A stretch of DNA of 64,000 bases, taken from positions 1 to 64,000 of the forward strand of contig JBDHIW010000002.1 in NCBI GenBank assembly GCA_039587215.1, read 5' to 3'. Both the position numbers and the translations under genes were made by a program. This stretch comes from CAMYLY01 sp039587215. Lineage in GTDB: Bacteria; Gemmatimonadota; Gemmatimonadetes; Gemmatimonadales; GWC2-71-9. Shown in pieces: positions 1-9,810 of this stretch (the stretch's first letter is position 1; each line of letters opens with the position of its first letter). The notes below the pieces were generated by a model. It was not told the DNA's origin and did no database searches. It saw only the letters and a program-made list of their open reading frames with translations.

Positions 1-306
1 CGCGTGCGGGTGACGTGGCGCGAATTCCGGTTCTGGCGCGAGGGGGTCCAGCACGCCCTCGGGGGCGGTCTGTGGCTGCATCGGTTCGTGCTGCGGGGGG
101 AGCGGTGGGCGCACTTGGTATCGGGTGACCGCACCGCACTGCTGCACGCGGGGCAGCAGCTCGACATGGTGGAGCGGTGGCTGCAGTTCCGACCGATCCG
201 CCACCCGGTCACGTGGGAGCGGGTGGCGGCCTGGCACTGGGACCTCAGGGGCGATCGTCTGGTGCGGGCACTCGATCTCGCGGAGCATCGGCTGCCGCCG
301 CGCTGA
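1..306 (+). CDS. Hypothetical protein, 5' partial
   Basis: The frame is open from the first base to a TGA at 304-306, so the true start may lie outside the window; a GTG at base 4 would give 100 residues. The product is rich in Trp, Arg, His and Leu and has no signal peptide or membrane segment that I can see. I do not recognise a family. Its last 62 bases overlap the 3' end of the MMPL transporter gene on the opposite strand, an unusually long convergent overlap, so one of the two 3' ends could be mis-extended. It may be the tail of a longer protein. Confidence 0.5.
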   Translation, partial: RVRVTWREFRFWREGVQHALGGGLWLHRFVLRGERWAHLVSGDRTALLHAGQQLDMVERWLQFRPIRHPVTWERVAAWHWDLRGDRLVRALDLAEHRLPPR

Positions 307-2683
307 CGGCGTACTCCTGGGTCTCGAGCGGTACCGCGTTGCGCCCGCCCGGCCACCAGTTCCACCGCCCGGCGATGTGCATGAACGCCGGCACCAACAC
401 CATCCGGATGATGGTCGCGTCCAGCAGCACGGCCACGGCGAGTCCGAAGCCCATCAACTGTGCGGCGAGGACGCGGGCGAAGGCGAACGCGCCGAACACG
501 ATGATCATGATCGCGGCGGCGCTCGTGATGACCGACGCCGTCGCCGCGAGCCCCTCCATCGTCGCCTGGTCATTGCGACCCGTGCGGTCGAACGCCTCCT
601 TGATGCGCGACAGGAGGAAGACCTCGTAGTCCATGCTCAGCCCGAACACGACCGCGAAGACGAGGACGGGCACGATCACATAGATCGCTTCGGTGGGCCC
701 GTCGAGTCCAAAGAGGCGCGCGCCGTAGCCTTGCTGGAATACGAGCACGACCAGTCCGAACGTGGCGGCGACCGAGATGCAGTTCATCACCACCGCCTTG
801 AGCGGCACGAGCACGGACTGGAAGGCGATGAACAGCATGATTGCGGTGCTGATCAGCACCATGGCGATCACGAGCGGGAACTGCGCGAGCAGCCGATCCT
901 GGAGGTCCACGCTCGACGCCTGGAAGCCGCCGACGATGATGTCGACCGAGTCCAGTCCCGGTACGCCGTCGTCGATGATGCGACGGATGCGGCGGACGAC
1001 GTCCATGGAACTGGTGAACGAGGTCGTGTCGCTGAGGAGGGCGTCGATGAGCGTCGTGCGATTGTCCTCCGCGAGATACGCAGCGTAGAACTCGGGCGCC
1101 CGCGCCCGGGCGGACTCGACGTTCGAGTAGAGCATCGTGTAGCGGAGCGCCGACATCCCGGGCTGGATGTCGACGACGCTTCGCACCTCGGCCACGTGCG
1201 GGTCGGCCCGCAGCGAGTCGGAGAGGCGGCGCAACCCGCGGAGATACTTCGACCCGACGATCTTCTCGCCCTCGCTCGCCTGCAGCACGATCCGCACGGG
1301 CTGCAGGACCCCCTGCGCGCCGATGCGCTCCAGCGTCTTGAGGCCGGCCGTGGACTCGGTGCCCGCCGGGAACCACCCTGCGCGAGGAAGCCCGACGCGA
1401 ATCTGTGTCAGCGGGAACGTGATGAGACCGACCGCGAGCCCTCCCCACAGAATCGCCCGCCACGGGTGGTGCGCGAGCCACCGCGCCCACCGCTCCCAAC
1501 CCGTGGGCGCGTGGTACCAGGCCAGTCGGTGGGCGAGCCAACCGGGCCAGTCAATGGCGCGACCGAGCAGCGACAGCACCGCCGGCAGGAGCGTGACGGA
1601 GAGGAGGACGGCCACGGTCACCACGATGAGTCCGCCGATGCCGACGGACCGCGTCTCCGTGAGCGGCGTGATCAGGAGCGACGCGAACCCGACGACGACG
1701 GTGAGGCCGCTGGTCACCACCGCGCGCCCGGCGGTCCCGATGGTCCGGCGGGCCGCTTCGTTGCGTCCGTGGCCGCGGTTCAGTTCCTCCCGGAAGCGGG
1801 TGACGACGAGCAGGCTGTAGTCGATACCGACGCCGAGGCCCACCATCGTGACGATCGTGAGCACGAAGACGTTCATCGGGTAGACCGTCGACGTGATCTG
1901 CACGACGGCCAACGCGCACACGATGGCGGCCATGCCGATCCCGAGCGGCAGCAGGGCAGCGACGAGCGCGCCGAACGCCAGGACGAGGATCACGGCGGTG
2001 ATCGGGAGTGCGCGACGCTCGCCCCGGTCGGTGTCGTCCTTCGACACGGTCCGGATGTCGTAGTCGAGCGCCGGTCCGCCCGTCACCTCGGCGCGATACG
2101 GCGCCGCCCACGAGATCCGTTCCATGACCCCGTGCATCGTCGTGCGAAACGGCGTGACGAGATCCGTGGAGGCCTCGTCGGTGTCGGTGCGGATCGCGGC
2201 GATGAAGAAGGTGCTGAGCCGGTCGTCGCTCACGAGCGTGGAGTCCGGCGTATCGAGGTAGGACACGACGTGGCTCACGTACTCGGTCGCGCGGGCGACG
2301 CGCGTCAGCGAGTCGAGGATCGCGTGGTACGGGGCGCTGTCGATGGGCACGGGGCCCGTGAGGGCGACCGCAAAGAAATCGGCCACCGGCAGCGGGAAGG
2401 ACTCGCGGATCCGCTCGTTGGCGAGCGCGGCGTCGGAGCCCTCGACGGTCCCACCCTCGACCTGCAGCCCCTCGTGGACGATGGCGGCGCGGGGAATGGC
2501 GAAGCCGATGATCACGGCCCAGAGGGCGATGACCATGCTGCGATAGCGGATGACGGCGTTCGCTGGACGTAGGCTCACTCGGTACTCGCTGCGACGCAAA
2601 CCTCGGCGGCGTGTCGTGGCCGGGCCGGGGAGGGGCGGGGCCTGCGCCGAAAGGGCGGAATGATAGGTCTGCTCGTCGCTCAA
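245..2683 (-). CDS. MMPL/RND family transporter
   Basis: 812 residues with the RND layout: an N-terminal membrane helix, a periplasmic domain, a block of five to six helices (about residues 205-370), a second helix and periplasmic domain, and a second helix block (about 600-770). Such proteins use proton force to export lipids or hydrophobic compounds across the inner membrane. Central helices carry the Gly-Val-Gly-Ile-Asp-Tyr-Ser stretch typical of the family, repeated in variant form as Gly-Leu-Ser-Met-Asp-Tyr in the second half, where Asp is the likely proton relay. The longest frame starts at TTG (2681-2683) without a clear ribosome site, so the first 30-50 residues are uncertain. The substrate cannot be told from sequence. 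No partner fusion protein or outer-membrane channel lies beside it. Confidence 0.88.
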   Translation of the reverse strand: MSDEQTYHSALSAQAPPLPGPATTRRRGLRRSEYRVSLRPANAVIRYRSMVIALWAVIIGFAIPRAAIVHEGLQVEGGTVEGSDAALANERIRESFPLPVADFFAVALTGPVPIDSAPYHAILDSLTRVARATEYVSHVVSYLDTPDSTLVSDDRLSTFFIAAIRTDTDEASTDLVTPFRTTMHGVMERISWAAPYRAEVTGGPALDYDIRTVSKDDTDRGERRALPITAVILVLAFGALVAALLPLGIGMAAIVCALAVVQITSTVYPMNVFVLTIVTMVGLGVGIDYSLLVVTRFREELNRGHGRNEAARRTIGTAGRAVVTSGLTVVVGFASLLITPLTETRSVGIGGLIVVTVAVLLSVTLLPAVLSLLGRAIDWPGWLAHRLAWYHAPTGWERWARWLAHHPWRAILWGGLAVGLITFPLTQIRVGLPRAGWFPAGTESTAGLKTLERIGAQGVLQPVRIVLQASEGEKIVGSKYLRGLRRLSDSLRADPHVAEVRSVVDIQPGMSALRYTMLYSNVESARARAPEFYAAYLAEDNRTTLIDALLSDTTSFTSSMDVVRRIRRIIDDGVPGLDSVDIIVGGFQASSVDLQDRLLAQFPLVIAMVLISTAIMLFIAFQSVLVPLKAVVMNCISVAATFGLVVLVFQQGYGARLFGLDGPTEAIYVIVPVLVFAVVFGLSMDYEVFLLSRIKEAFDRTGRNDQATMEGLAATASVITSAAAIMIIVFGAFAFARVLAAQLMGFGLAVAVLLDATIIRMVLVPAFMHIAGRWNWWPGGRNAVPLETQEYAVSAAAADAPRDRVPAPDDRP

Positions 2684-2721
2684 AGCTACCGCCCCGCTGG
2701 CGTGCGTGTCAGCGGCGGATC

Positions 2722-2727
2722 CATATT
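2722..2727 (+). promoter_or_regulatory. Candidate -10 element for the serine hydrolase
   Basis: CATATT seven bases before a possible start point at about 2734, giving a short leader before the GTG at 2748. Its form matches other -10-like elements in the window. No clear -35 box is seen. Confidence 0.35.
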
Positions 2728-2747
2728 GCCCGCATGCTTCCCCAGGC

Positions 2748-3890
2748 GTGCGCGCCCGTTCGGTCCCCCCGGTCGTGATCCTCCTCGCGGCATTCCTCCT
2801 GCAAAGTGCGGCGGTCGAGCCGCTGGTCCGTCTCGATCGGGCCGTCGATGCGGGGATCCGGGAGGGCGTCTTTCCGGGGGCCGTCGTGATGGTCGGGACG
2901 CGCGATACGGTGCTGGCGGCACGGGGATACGGTCACTTCACGTGGCAGGAGGACGCGCCGGTTCCCGACCCCGGTGCGACGCTGTTCGATGTGGCGTCGC
3001 TCACCAAGGTCGTGGCCACGACCACCGCCGCTGCGCTGCTCGTCGACGCGGGCGCCCTGGACTTGGACGCGGCCGTGGCGGCCTACCTCCCGGGGTTCCA
3101 GGGCGATGGCAAAGAGGCCGTGACGGTGCGGCACCTGCTGGAGCACCGATCCGGGCTGCGGGCGTTCCTGCCGCTCCACGAGCTCACGGCCGCGGCTGAC
3201 GAAGCGCGTGCCCGTGTACTGGCTGAACCGCTGCGGTGGCCCCCCGGGGCGCGGGTGGAGTACAGCGACCTGAACGCAATGCTCCTGGGCTGGGTGGTCG
3301 AAGCGGCGGCCGGGACCTCGCTGGACGCCCACGTGCGCGAGGCCGTCTTTGCGCCGCTCGGCATGACGGCCACCGAGTTTCGGCCGGCGCGCGCGCGTCG
3401 GCCGGCCATCATGCCGGTGGGGCGGTGGCGCGGAGTTCCCATTGCCGGTGAGGTGCATGACCAGAACGCCGCGCGGCTGGGAGGCGTCTCGGGACACGCC
3501 GGACTCTATGCGACCGGCGCCGACCTGGCGCGCTTCGCGCAGTGGTGGTTGGCGGCGGGGGATCGAGCGCCACACGTGCGACCCGCGACCGTCGCCACGT
3601 TCACGGCGGCGGTATCGGGAGGCCGTAGCCTCGGGTGGGAGCTCCGCGACACGACGACGACCGACAACACCGGCCGCTTCCTCAGTGCGCGCACGTATGG
3701 CCACACGGGGTACACGGGCACGTCTCTCTGGATCGACCCCGATCGCGGGCTCTTCGTCGTCCTTCTCACGAATCGGGTGTACGCCCCTCGAACGGGACGC
3801 TCGATCAGTCGGCTCAAGGTCGTGCGCGGCGCCGTCGCCGACGCCGCCGTCGCGCTGCACGCCGGGTGCCGGGCGGCCGGGGCATGCTGA
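2748..3890 (+). CDS. Secreted serine hydrolase, class C beta-lactamase/penicillin-binding fold
   Basis: 380 residues when started at GTG 2748; this start leaves a good signal peptide (Arg-rich start, hydrophobic core VILLAAFLL, small residues after) and is preferred to the GTG at 2706. The fold's three motifs are visible: Ser-x-x-Lys (SLTK, about residue 84), Tyr-Ser-Asp (about 172) and His-Thr-Gly (about 319). The family includes esterases, D-amino peptidases and beta-lactamases; the His-Thr-Gly in place of Lys-Thr-Gly favours an esterase or peptidase role over antibiotic hydrolysis. Expected location is periplasmic. It stands alone, divergent from the MMPL gene, with its own candidate -10 element. 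Confidence 0.85.
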   Translation: MRARSVPPVVILLAAFLLQSAAVEPLVRLDRAVDAGIREGVFPGAVVMVGTRDTVLAARGYGHFTWQEDAPVPDPGATLFDVASLTKVVATTTAAALLVDAGALDLDAAVAAYLPGFQGDGKEAVTVRHLLEHRSGLRAFLPLHELTAAADEARARVLAEPLRWPPGARVEYSDLNAMLLGWVVEAAAGTSLDAHVREAVFAPLGMTATEFRPARARRPAIMPVGRWRGVPIAGEVHDQNAARLGGVSGHAGLYATGADLARFAQWWLAAGDRAPHVRPATVATFTAAVSGGRSLGWELRDTTTTDNTGRFLSARTYGHTGYTGTSLWIDPDRGLFVVLLTNRVYAPRTGRSISRLKVVRGAVADAAVALHAGCRAAGAC

Positions 3891-3921
3891 CGACGGGTTG
3901 GCCCGGGCAGGTGTCGAGCGC

Positions 3922-3927
3922 TAGAAT
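3922..3927 (+). promoter_or_regulatory. Candidate -10 element for the MIP18-type gene
   Basis: TAGAAT in the 84-base gap after the serine hydrolase gene. It would give a leader of about 40 bases before the GTG at 3975, which has GAGG ten bases upstream. Confidence 0.35.
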
Positions 3928-3974
3928 GCGGGCTCAGCCGTCATCGAACACTCTCACCACGAGGATGTGGCCGC

Positions 3975-4271
3975 GTGCCTGACGAAGCAGCCATCCGCAC
4001 GGCGCTGCGGGGCGTCAAAGACCCGGAAGCGGGCATCAACATCGTCGACTTGGGCCTCATCTACGATGTGGCCGTCACGGAGGCGCACGTTGACGTCACG
4101 ATGACCCTGACATCGCCGGGCTGCCCGGCAGGCGGGCAGATCATGGGGGATTCGGAGGCGGCGGTGAAAGCTGTCGACGGGGTCGAGAGCGTGTCGATCG
4201 AGCTGGTGTGGGAGCCGTACTGGACGCCGGAGCGCATCGACCCCAAAGTGCGAGCCTTTCTGGGCTTCTAG
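3975..4271 (+). CDS. MIP18/DUF59 family protein (SufT/PaaD-like)
   Basis: 98 residues, the usual size of a stand-alone MIP18 domain. It has the family's opening pattern (Leu-x-x-Val-x-Asp-Pro-Glu, then Asn-Ile-Val-Asp-Leu-Gly-Leu-Ile-Tyr) and a Gly-Cys-Pro segment near residue 50 whose cysteine is the conserved one. Proteins of this family help mature Fe-S proteins (SufT, eukaryotic MIP18) or assemble phenylacetate oxygenase (PaaD). The suf operon starts only 3.4 kb away, which supports an Fe-S role, though it is a separate unit. The start is GTG, chosen for the GAGG ten bases upstream. Its TAG stop shares CTAG with the stop of RNase D on the other strand. Confidence 0.85.
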   Translation: MPDEAAIRTALRGVKDPEAGINIVDLGLIYDVAVTEAHVDVTMTLTSPGCPAGGQIMGDSEAAVKAVDGVESVSIELVWEPYWTPERIDPKVRAFLGF

Positions 4272-5419
4272 TCGGCGTCCCCCCCCCCGGGCACGTCTGC
4301 CAGGGCCTTCGTGATCCGCTCCGTTCCCAGCACCGACCTCTGCCAGCGTTTGAGTCCCGCGCGCTCGTAGTCCACAGGTCCGTCCGATGCGGCGCGGGCC
4401 ATCGCCATCAGCGTGGCGTTTGGGCATACGAGCCCCGGCGCGAGTCCGACCGCGTCCGCGCGGGCCGTTCGGAGCGTCCGGAGCCGATCGAAGCGCGCCG
4501 TGACGGTCTCGTCGGGCGGCGGGCGCCGCGCGCGCTCGCGGCGCGGGAGTTCATCGTCGGACAACGCGCGCGCTCGTTCGACGGCAGCGAGCATGCCCTC
4601 GCCCCGCCGCCGGGCAAGGCTGGGGGGCATTCCCGCGACCGCCCGGAGCGCGTGGGGGTTCCTGGGCAACGCGGTGGCCACCGCCACGAGGACGTCGTTG
4701 CCCGCGATGCGAAATGGCGAGCGGTCTGCGGCCTCGGCCATCCCGTCCCGCCACTGGTGGAGTTCGCGGAGCGCCGCGCGCTGGCGTGCGTTGAGCTTGC
4801 CGGCTCCCTTGAGCCGTTCGTAGGCCGTTTCTGCCTCGGGCGGCTCCCAGCGAAGGGACTCCAGTCGGGCGAATTCCTCCTCCGCCCAAGCGGATCGTTC
4901 GAGCGCGGCGAGCCGGTCGCCGAGGAGGTCCCGGAGCCGAACGAGATAGCGGGTGTCGTCCGCCGCGTACCCGAGCATTTCATCGGCCAAGGGCCGTGCC
5001 GACCAGTCGGCGCGCTGGTATCGCTTGTCCAACGTGACATCGAAGTAGCGTTCGAGGAGCGCGGCCAGACCCACGCCCGGTTCCCCGCACAAGTCGGCGG
5101 CGACCCGCGTGTCGAACAGGGTGCGTGCGGTGAATCCATAGTCGCGATGCAGCGTTCGGAGGTCGAAGTCCGCGTCGTGGAACGTCGCCTCGACCTCGGG
5201 GTCGGCGAGCAGGCGTCCCAGCGGGGCCAGGTCATCGAGCGCCAGCGGGTCCACGATCCAGACGGCCGTTTCGGTGGCGAGCTGAACGAGATAGACCCGG
5301 TCGGTATAGCGGTGAAACGACGCACTCTCGGTGTCGATCGCGAAGCGCCCTGCTGCTCTGATGTCCCGCTCGACGGCCTCGAGCTGTGAGCGTTCGGTGA
5401 CCAGCGTAAAGTCGCTCAC
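4268..5419 (-). CDS. rnd: Ribonuclease D
   Basis: 383 residues, close to the usual length. The DEDDy exonuclease core is present: Asp29 and Glu31 in FAIDTES, Asp residues in FHDADFD near 82-86, and Tyr151/Asp155 in YAADDTRYL. An HRDC domain follows (about 205-280) with Leu-Asn-Ala-Arg-Gln and Trp-Arg-Asp near its start. The enzyme trims 3' ends of tRNA precursors and other stable RNAs. The start is GTG at 5417-5419. The last codons contain an unbroken run of ten G on the coding strand (4279-4288), which encodes Gly-Gly-Gly and is a likely slippage or sequencing-error site, though only the last few residues would change. Confidence 0.92.
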   Translation of the reverse strand: MSDFTLVTERSQLEAVERDIRAAGRFAIDTESASFHRYTDRVYLVQLATETAVWIVDPLALDDLAPLGRLLADPEVEATFHDADFDLRTLHRDYGFTARTLFDTRVAADLCGEPGVGLAALLERYFDVTLDKRYQRADWSARPLADEMLGYAADDTRYLVRLRDLLGDRLAALERSAWAEEEFARLESLRWEPPEAETAYERLKGAGKLNARQRAALRELHQWRDGMAEAADRSPFRIAGNDVLVAVATALPRNPHALRAVAGMPPSLARRRGEGMLAAVERARALSDDELPRRERARRPPPDETVTARFDRLRTLRTARADAVGLAPGLVCPNATLMAMARAASDGPVDYERAGLKRWQRSVLGTERITKALADVPGGGDAD

Positions 5420-5674
5420 GGCTTCATGTTCTCATTTCTACACACTGTCGAGTCGGTGTGGACAAAGTCGTAAGTTCCTGCACCACAACATATTAGGATA
5501 ACACCCATAAAATCACTTTCACGACATCGTCTATACAGCTTCGTTACACTAACATGAGTTTTAACGACGCGTCGATTGCGATGCTCCTTGAGCAGACATC
5601 GTCTGGTTCGTCCGCGCTCCCGGCATAAGTTTACTGCCTCTTGAGGATCGTGTGACATCGGAATCGAGGCGCGC
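5420..5674. other. AT-richer divergent intergenic region
   Basis: This 255-base gap between RNase D and the thioesterase-hydrolase fusion is the most AT-rich stretch in the window and should hold both promoters. A CACAC/GTGTG inverted repeat lies just upstream of rnd (about 5440-5460). TACACT at 5545-5550 and TAAGTT near 5626 are possible -10 elements for the plus strand. A 24-codon open frame is listed separately. I see no terminator or RNA gene. Confidence 0.45.
5554..5628 (+). CDS. Possible 24-residue small peptide or leader ORF
   Basis: An ATG at 5554 opens 24 codons ending in TAA at 5626-5628, three bases after a -10-like TACACT. It ends 46 bases before the ATG of the thioesterase-hydrolase fusion. 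The peptide is Ser/Ala/Leu-rich with no recognisable motif. It could be a leader peptide, a small protein, or chance. Confidence 0.2.
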   Translation: MSFNDASIAMLLEQTSSGSSALPA

Positions 5675-6886
5675 ATGAGTTCTGTCCCGTCGATCGAGAT
5701 CACGGTGATGCCCTATCACTGCGACGCCAACGGGCACGTCAACCAAGCAGCCTTCCTCACGATGTGTGAGCGGGCCCGGTGGGAGATGCTCCAGCGGGGT
5801 CCGGGGATGGATCTCTTCCAGCGTGAGGGTGCGTGGGCTGCGGTTCGGAAGATCACGGCCGAATACCACGCGACGGCGCACCCGGGCGATGTGCTGCGGG
5901 TCGAGTCGAACCTCACCCACCACGGTCGCACCAGCTTCACCATCCACCAGGCAATCCGTCGGGACGGCGATCTCACGCTCGTGGCGGAGGCGGAGACGGT
6001 CTTCGTGTGCGTGGGTCCGGGCGGAGATCCGGTGGAGGTGCCGGTCGCCGTGCGAGCGCTGTTCGGCACCCGCCCGTCGGTCCAGGCGGCGGCCGTCCAG
6101 CATCGCGTCGTTCGGGACGCGGCAACAGCGGTCGACGTGCAGGGTGACGGACCGGCCGTGCTCTTCCTGCACGGGTTTCCGTTCGATCGCACGATGTGGC
6201 GCCGGCTGGTCGCGCCGCTGACCGGATGGCGCCGGATTGCCCCGGACCTTCGCGGGTTCGGGATGACCGACCGCGGCGACGCGCCGGCAACGCTCGGCGT
6301 CTACGCCGACGATGCCATCCAGCTCCTGGACCAGCTGGACGTGGACCGGGCGGTCGTGTGCGGGCTCTCGATGGGCGGCTATGTCACGCTCGACCTCGTG
6401 CGCCGCTACCCCGACCGGGTGCGCGGCGTGGTGCTGGCGAACACGAAAGCCACGGCCGACGATCCCGCGGCGCGGGCGGCGCGCGACGTCATGGTCCGAC
6501 GCGTCGAGACCCAGGGCACCGAGGCGTTGGCCGACCAGATGATCCCCTCGCTTCTCGCCCCGGGGTCCGCGGAGCTGATGCCGCAGGTCGTCGCCCACCT
6601 GCGCACCATGATCAGGAGCGCCTCGGTCGAGGGAGTGATTGCCGCCTTGCGCGCCATGCGCGACCGCGAGGACGCCAGCGCGAGTCTCGCAGCCATCGAG
6701 GTGCCGACGCTGGTCGTCGCGGGCCGCGAGGATCAACTCATCCCGCTTGAGGAAGCGCGCGCGATGGTGGAGGCGATTCCGGACGCCCATCTCACGGTGA
6801 TCCCCTCGTCGGGTCACCTCACGCCGCTGGAACAGCCGATTGCGATGAGTCGTGTGGTGGGCGAGTTCCTCAGCGCATTGCCGTGA
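5675..6886 (+). CDS. Fusion of hotdog acyl-CoA thioesterase and alpha/beta hydrolase
   Basis: 403 residues with two catalytic domains. Residues 1-130 are a YbgC/FadM-type hotdog thioesterase with the Asp17...Gly-His-Val-Asn pattern near 20. Residues 145-403 are an alpha/beta hydrolase resembling BioH or 3-oxoadipate enol-lactonase: oxyanion His-Gly near 166, nucleophile Ser232 in Gly-Leu-Ser-Met-Gly, acid Asp353 and His381. Stand-alone hotdog and hydrolase genes are usual; one chain with both suggests two linked steps on an acyl ester or thioester. GAGG lies seven bases before the ATG. The 3' end overlaps peptide deformylase by 17 bases on the other strand. Substrate unknown. Confidence 0.85.
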   Translation: MSSVPSIEITVMPYHCDANGHVNQAAFLTMCERARWEMLQRGPGMDLFQREGAWAAVRKITAEYHATAHPGDVLRVESNLTHHGRTSFTIHQAIRRDGDLTLVAEAETVFVCVGPGGDPVEVPVAVRALFGTRPSVQAAAVQHRVVRDAATAVDVQGDGPAVLFLHGFPFDRTMWRRLVAPLTGWRRIAPDLRGFGMTDRGDAPATLGVYADDAIQLLDQLDVDRAVVCGLSMGGYVTLDLVRRYPDRVRGVVLANTKATADDPAARAARDVMVRRVETQGTEALADQMIPSLLAPGSAELMPQVVAHLRTMIRSASVEGVIAALRAMRDREDASASLAAIEVPTLVVAGREDQLIPLEEARAMVEAIPDAHLTVIPSSGHLTPLEQPIAMSRVVGEFLSALP

Positions 6887-7451
6887 GGGTCGCACTCGGC
6901 TCGGCCATCTCACGCTCGAACGGCGGACCGCACCGCCCGAGATCGGCGTAATGCCGATGCCACTCCTCGCGGAAACAGAACGGGTCCAGGCCGACGGGGT
7001 GGTCGACCAGCAAGACGCCGTCGAGGTGGTCGATCTCGTGCTGCAGGAGTTCAGCAAGGTCGCCGTCGACGTCCCGCGTGTGGGCGGCTCCTGAGAGGTC
7101 CTGATAGGTCACGCGCAGTCGGAACGCCCGCTCGACGCGCACGAGGAGATCGGGAACCGAGAAGCAGTCGTCCCACACGTGAAAGTCCTGGCTCCCGACG
7201 TCGGTGATCTCCGGATTCACGAGAAACCACGGTTCGTCGACCTCGATGTACACCAGCCGGAGTGGCGCGCCGATCTGGGGGGCAGCCAGTCCGCGCCCGC
7301 GCCCGTGTCGCTGCACGAGGTCACGGAGCGTGTCCTGGAGATCGTCCGCCACCACACGGACCGCAGGAGACCGTGAGTCCCTGACGGGGTCGCAACGTGT
7401 TCTGAGTACCGGGTCGCCGAGAAGGCGCACTGGCCGGACAGCCATCGTCAC
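6870..7451 (-). CDS. def: Peptide deformylase
   Basis: 193 residues from GTG (7449-7451); an ATG two codons in, with GGAG before it, is an equally good start. The enzyme removes the formyl group from new proteins. Motif 1 is present as GRGLAAPQ (about 52-59) and motif 3 as His138-Glu139-Ile-Asp-His142, the metal and catalytic site. Motif 2, normally Glu-Gly-Cys-Leu-Ser, reads Asp-Asp-Cys96-Phe-Ser; the metal ligand Cys is kept but its neighbours differ, as in divergent paralogues. It may therefore be a second copy rather than the housekeeping enzyme. It is transcribed away from the suf operon across a shared 200-base promoter region. Confidence 0.88.
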   Translation of the reverse strand: MTMAVRPVRLLGDPVLRTRCDPVRDSRSPAVRVVADDLQDTLRDLVQRHGRGRGLAAPQIGAPLRLVYIEVDEPWFLVNPEITDVGSQDFHVWDDCFSVPDLLVRVERAFRLRVTYQDLSGAAHTRDVDGDLAELLQHEIDHLDGVLLVDHPVGLDPFCFREEWHRHYADLGRCGPPFEREMAEPSATLTAMR

Positions 7452-7593
7452 TCCATCAGTGAAGAGACGTCCCCAATCTAGGGCAGGCAGATTCTCGCGC
7501 CACTACTTCTTGTAAGTCGTTGTATAACAAAGTTTTGTGGGGTTGCTGTCGCGCGGTTGCGATCGGGGAGCGGTCTCCTGAATTGCCATTAAA

Positions 7594-7607
7594 TAACAAA
7601 ATCGTTG
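7594..7607. promoter_or_regulatory. Candidate SufR operator
   Basis: TAAC, six bases, GTTG. This matches seven of eight fixed positions of the CAAC-N6-GTTG operator described for SufR in cyanobacteria. It sits 30 bases upstream of the sufR -10 element. A second, looser copy (TAAC-N6-TTGT) lies about 70 bases further upstream in the same 200-base gap. This placement suggests autoregulation of sufR and control of the whole suf operon. Confidence 0.6.
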
Positions 7608-7636
7608 TTTTAGTTGCCAAAACGCGGCCTCCCGAT

Positions 7637-7642
7637 TAGCAT
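7637..7642 (+). promoter_or_regulatory. -10 element of the suf operon, likely leaderless
   Basis: TAGCAT ends nine bases before the sufR ATG (7652). Transcription starting seven bases after the element would begin at or next to the start codon. No Shine-Dalgarno sequence precedes the ATG. Confidence 0.5.
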
Positions 7643-7651
7643 CCCTCGAAC

Positions 7652-8322
7652 ATGAACCCCAAGACGCCTGGGCTTGCAGCCCACAAGGGCCTTCGCGGAG
7701 ACATGCTGCTCGCGCTCAAACGGGAGCAGCCGCTCACGGCGAAGGAGTTGGCGGACGAGTTCGCCGTGTCGTCCACGGCGATCCGCCGACACCTGAAGGA
7801 GCTGGAGGTGGAGGGGCTCGTGCACTACGAACGGGAACAGCGCGGCACCGGCGCGCCGACGTACACCTATCGGCTGAGTGACCGAGGCGAAGCGCTGTTT
7901 CCAACGCAGTACAGCCAGGCGCTGGAGGATGCGCTGTCCTACATCGCGAAGAGCGGCGGGCGCGATGCGGTGCGCGCGATGTTCGCCGAGCGTTTCCGCG
8001 GCCATGCCGAGCGGATGCGCGCGGAGCTGCAGGATGCGCCGCTCGAAGACAAGCTCCAGGCGGTGGTCGAGATGCTCTCGCAGCAGGGCTTCATGGCCGC
8101 GTGGACGGTGGAAGGCAACCAGGTGCGCCTCGCGGAGCACCACTGTGCGGTGCGGGCGGTGGCGGAGCGGTTCCCGGAGATCTGTGCGGCCGAGGCCGAC
8201 TTCCTCCGCGACGTGCTGCAGAGCGATGTGCACCGCGACTCGTACATCCCGGACGGCTGCAACGCGTGCCAGTACTCCATTTCACTCGGCACGACGAACC
8301 AGGCGCCGAACCCGGAGGTCTC

Positions 8323-8326
<4 letters not shown>
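7652..8326 (+). CDS. sufR: SufR-type Fe-S-sensing transcriptional repressor
   Basis: 224 residues: a winged-helix DNA-binding domain (helix-turn-helix at about 27-55, wing near 65-75) and a C-terminal part holding Cys165, Cys178, Cys203 and Cys206, the last two in Cys-x-x-Cys, suited to binding an Fe-S cluster. SufR proteins repress suf genes while they hold a cluster and release DNA when it is lost. It is the first gene of the suf operon and overlaps sufB as GTGA (8323-8326), so translation is probably coupled. A candidate operator lies upstream. Confidence 0.88.
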
Positions 8327-9792
<1,466 letters not shown>

Positions 9793-9810
9793 CCCAGAGG
9801 AAACGACTTC

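Noticed and set aside
125..2572. An 815-codon plus-strand open frame across the MMPL gene
   Set aside because: It is rich in Arg, Asp, His and Gly with no domain character, and is the antisense shadow of a clear transporter gene; high GC makes such frames common.
5416..5703. A 95-codon minus-strand frame upstream of rnd
   Set aside because: Atypical composition from an AT-rich intergenic region; it overlaps the promoters of two genes and has no recognisable motif.
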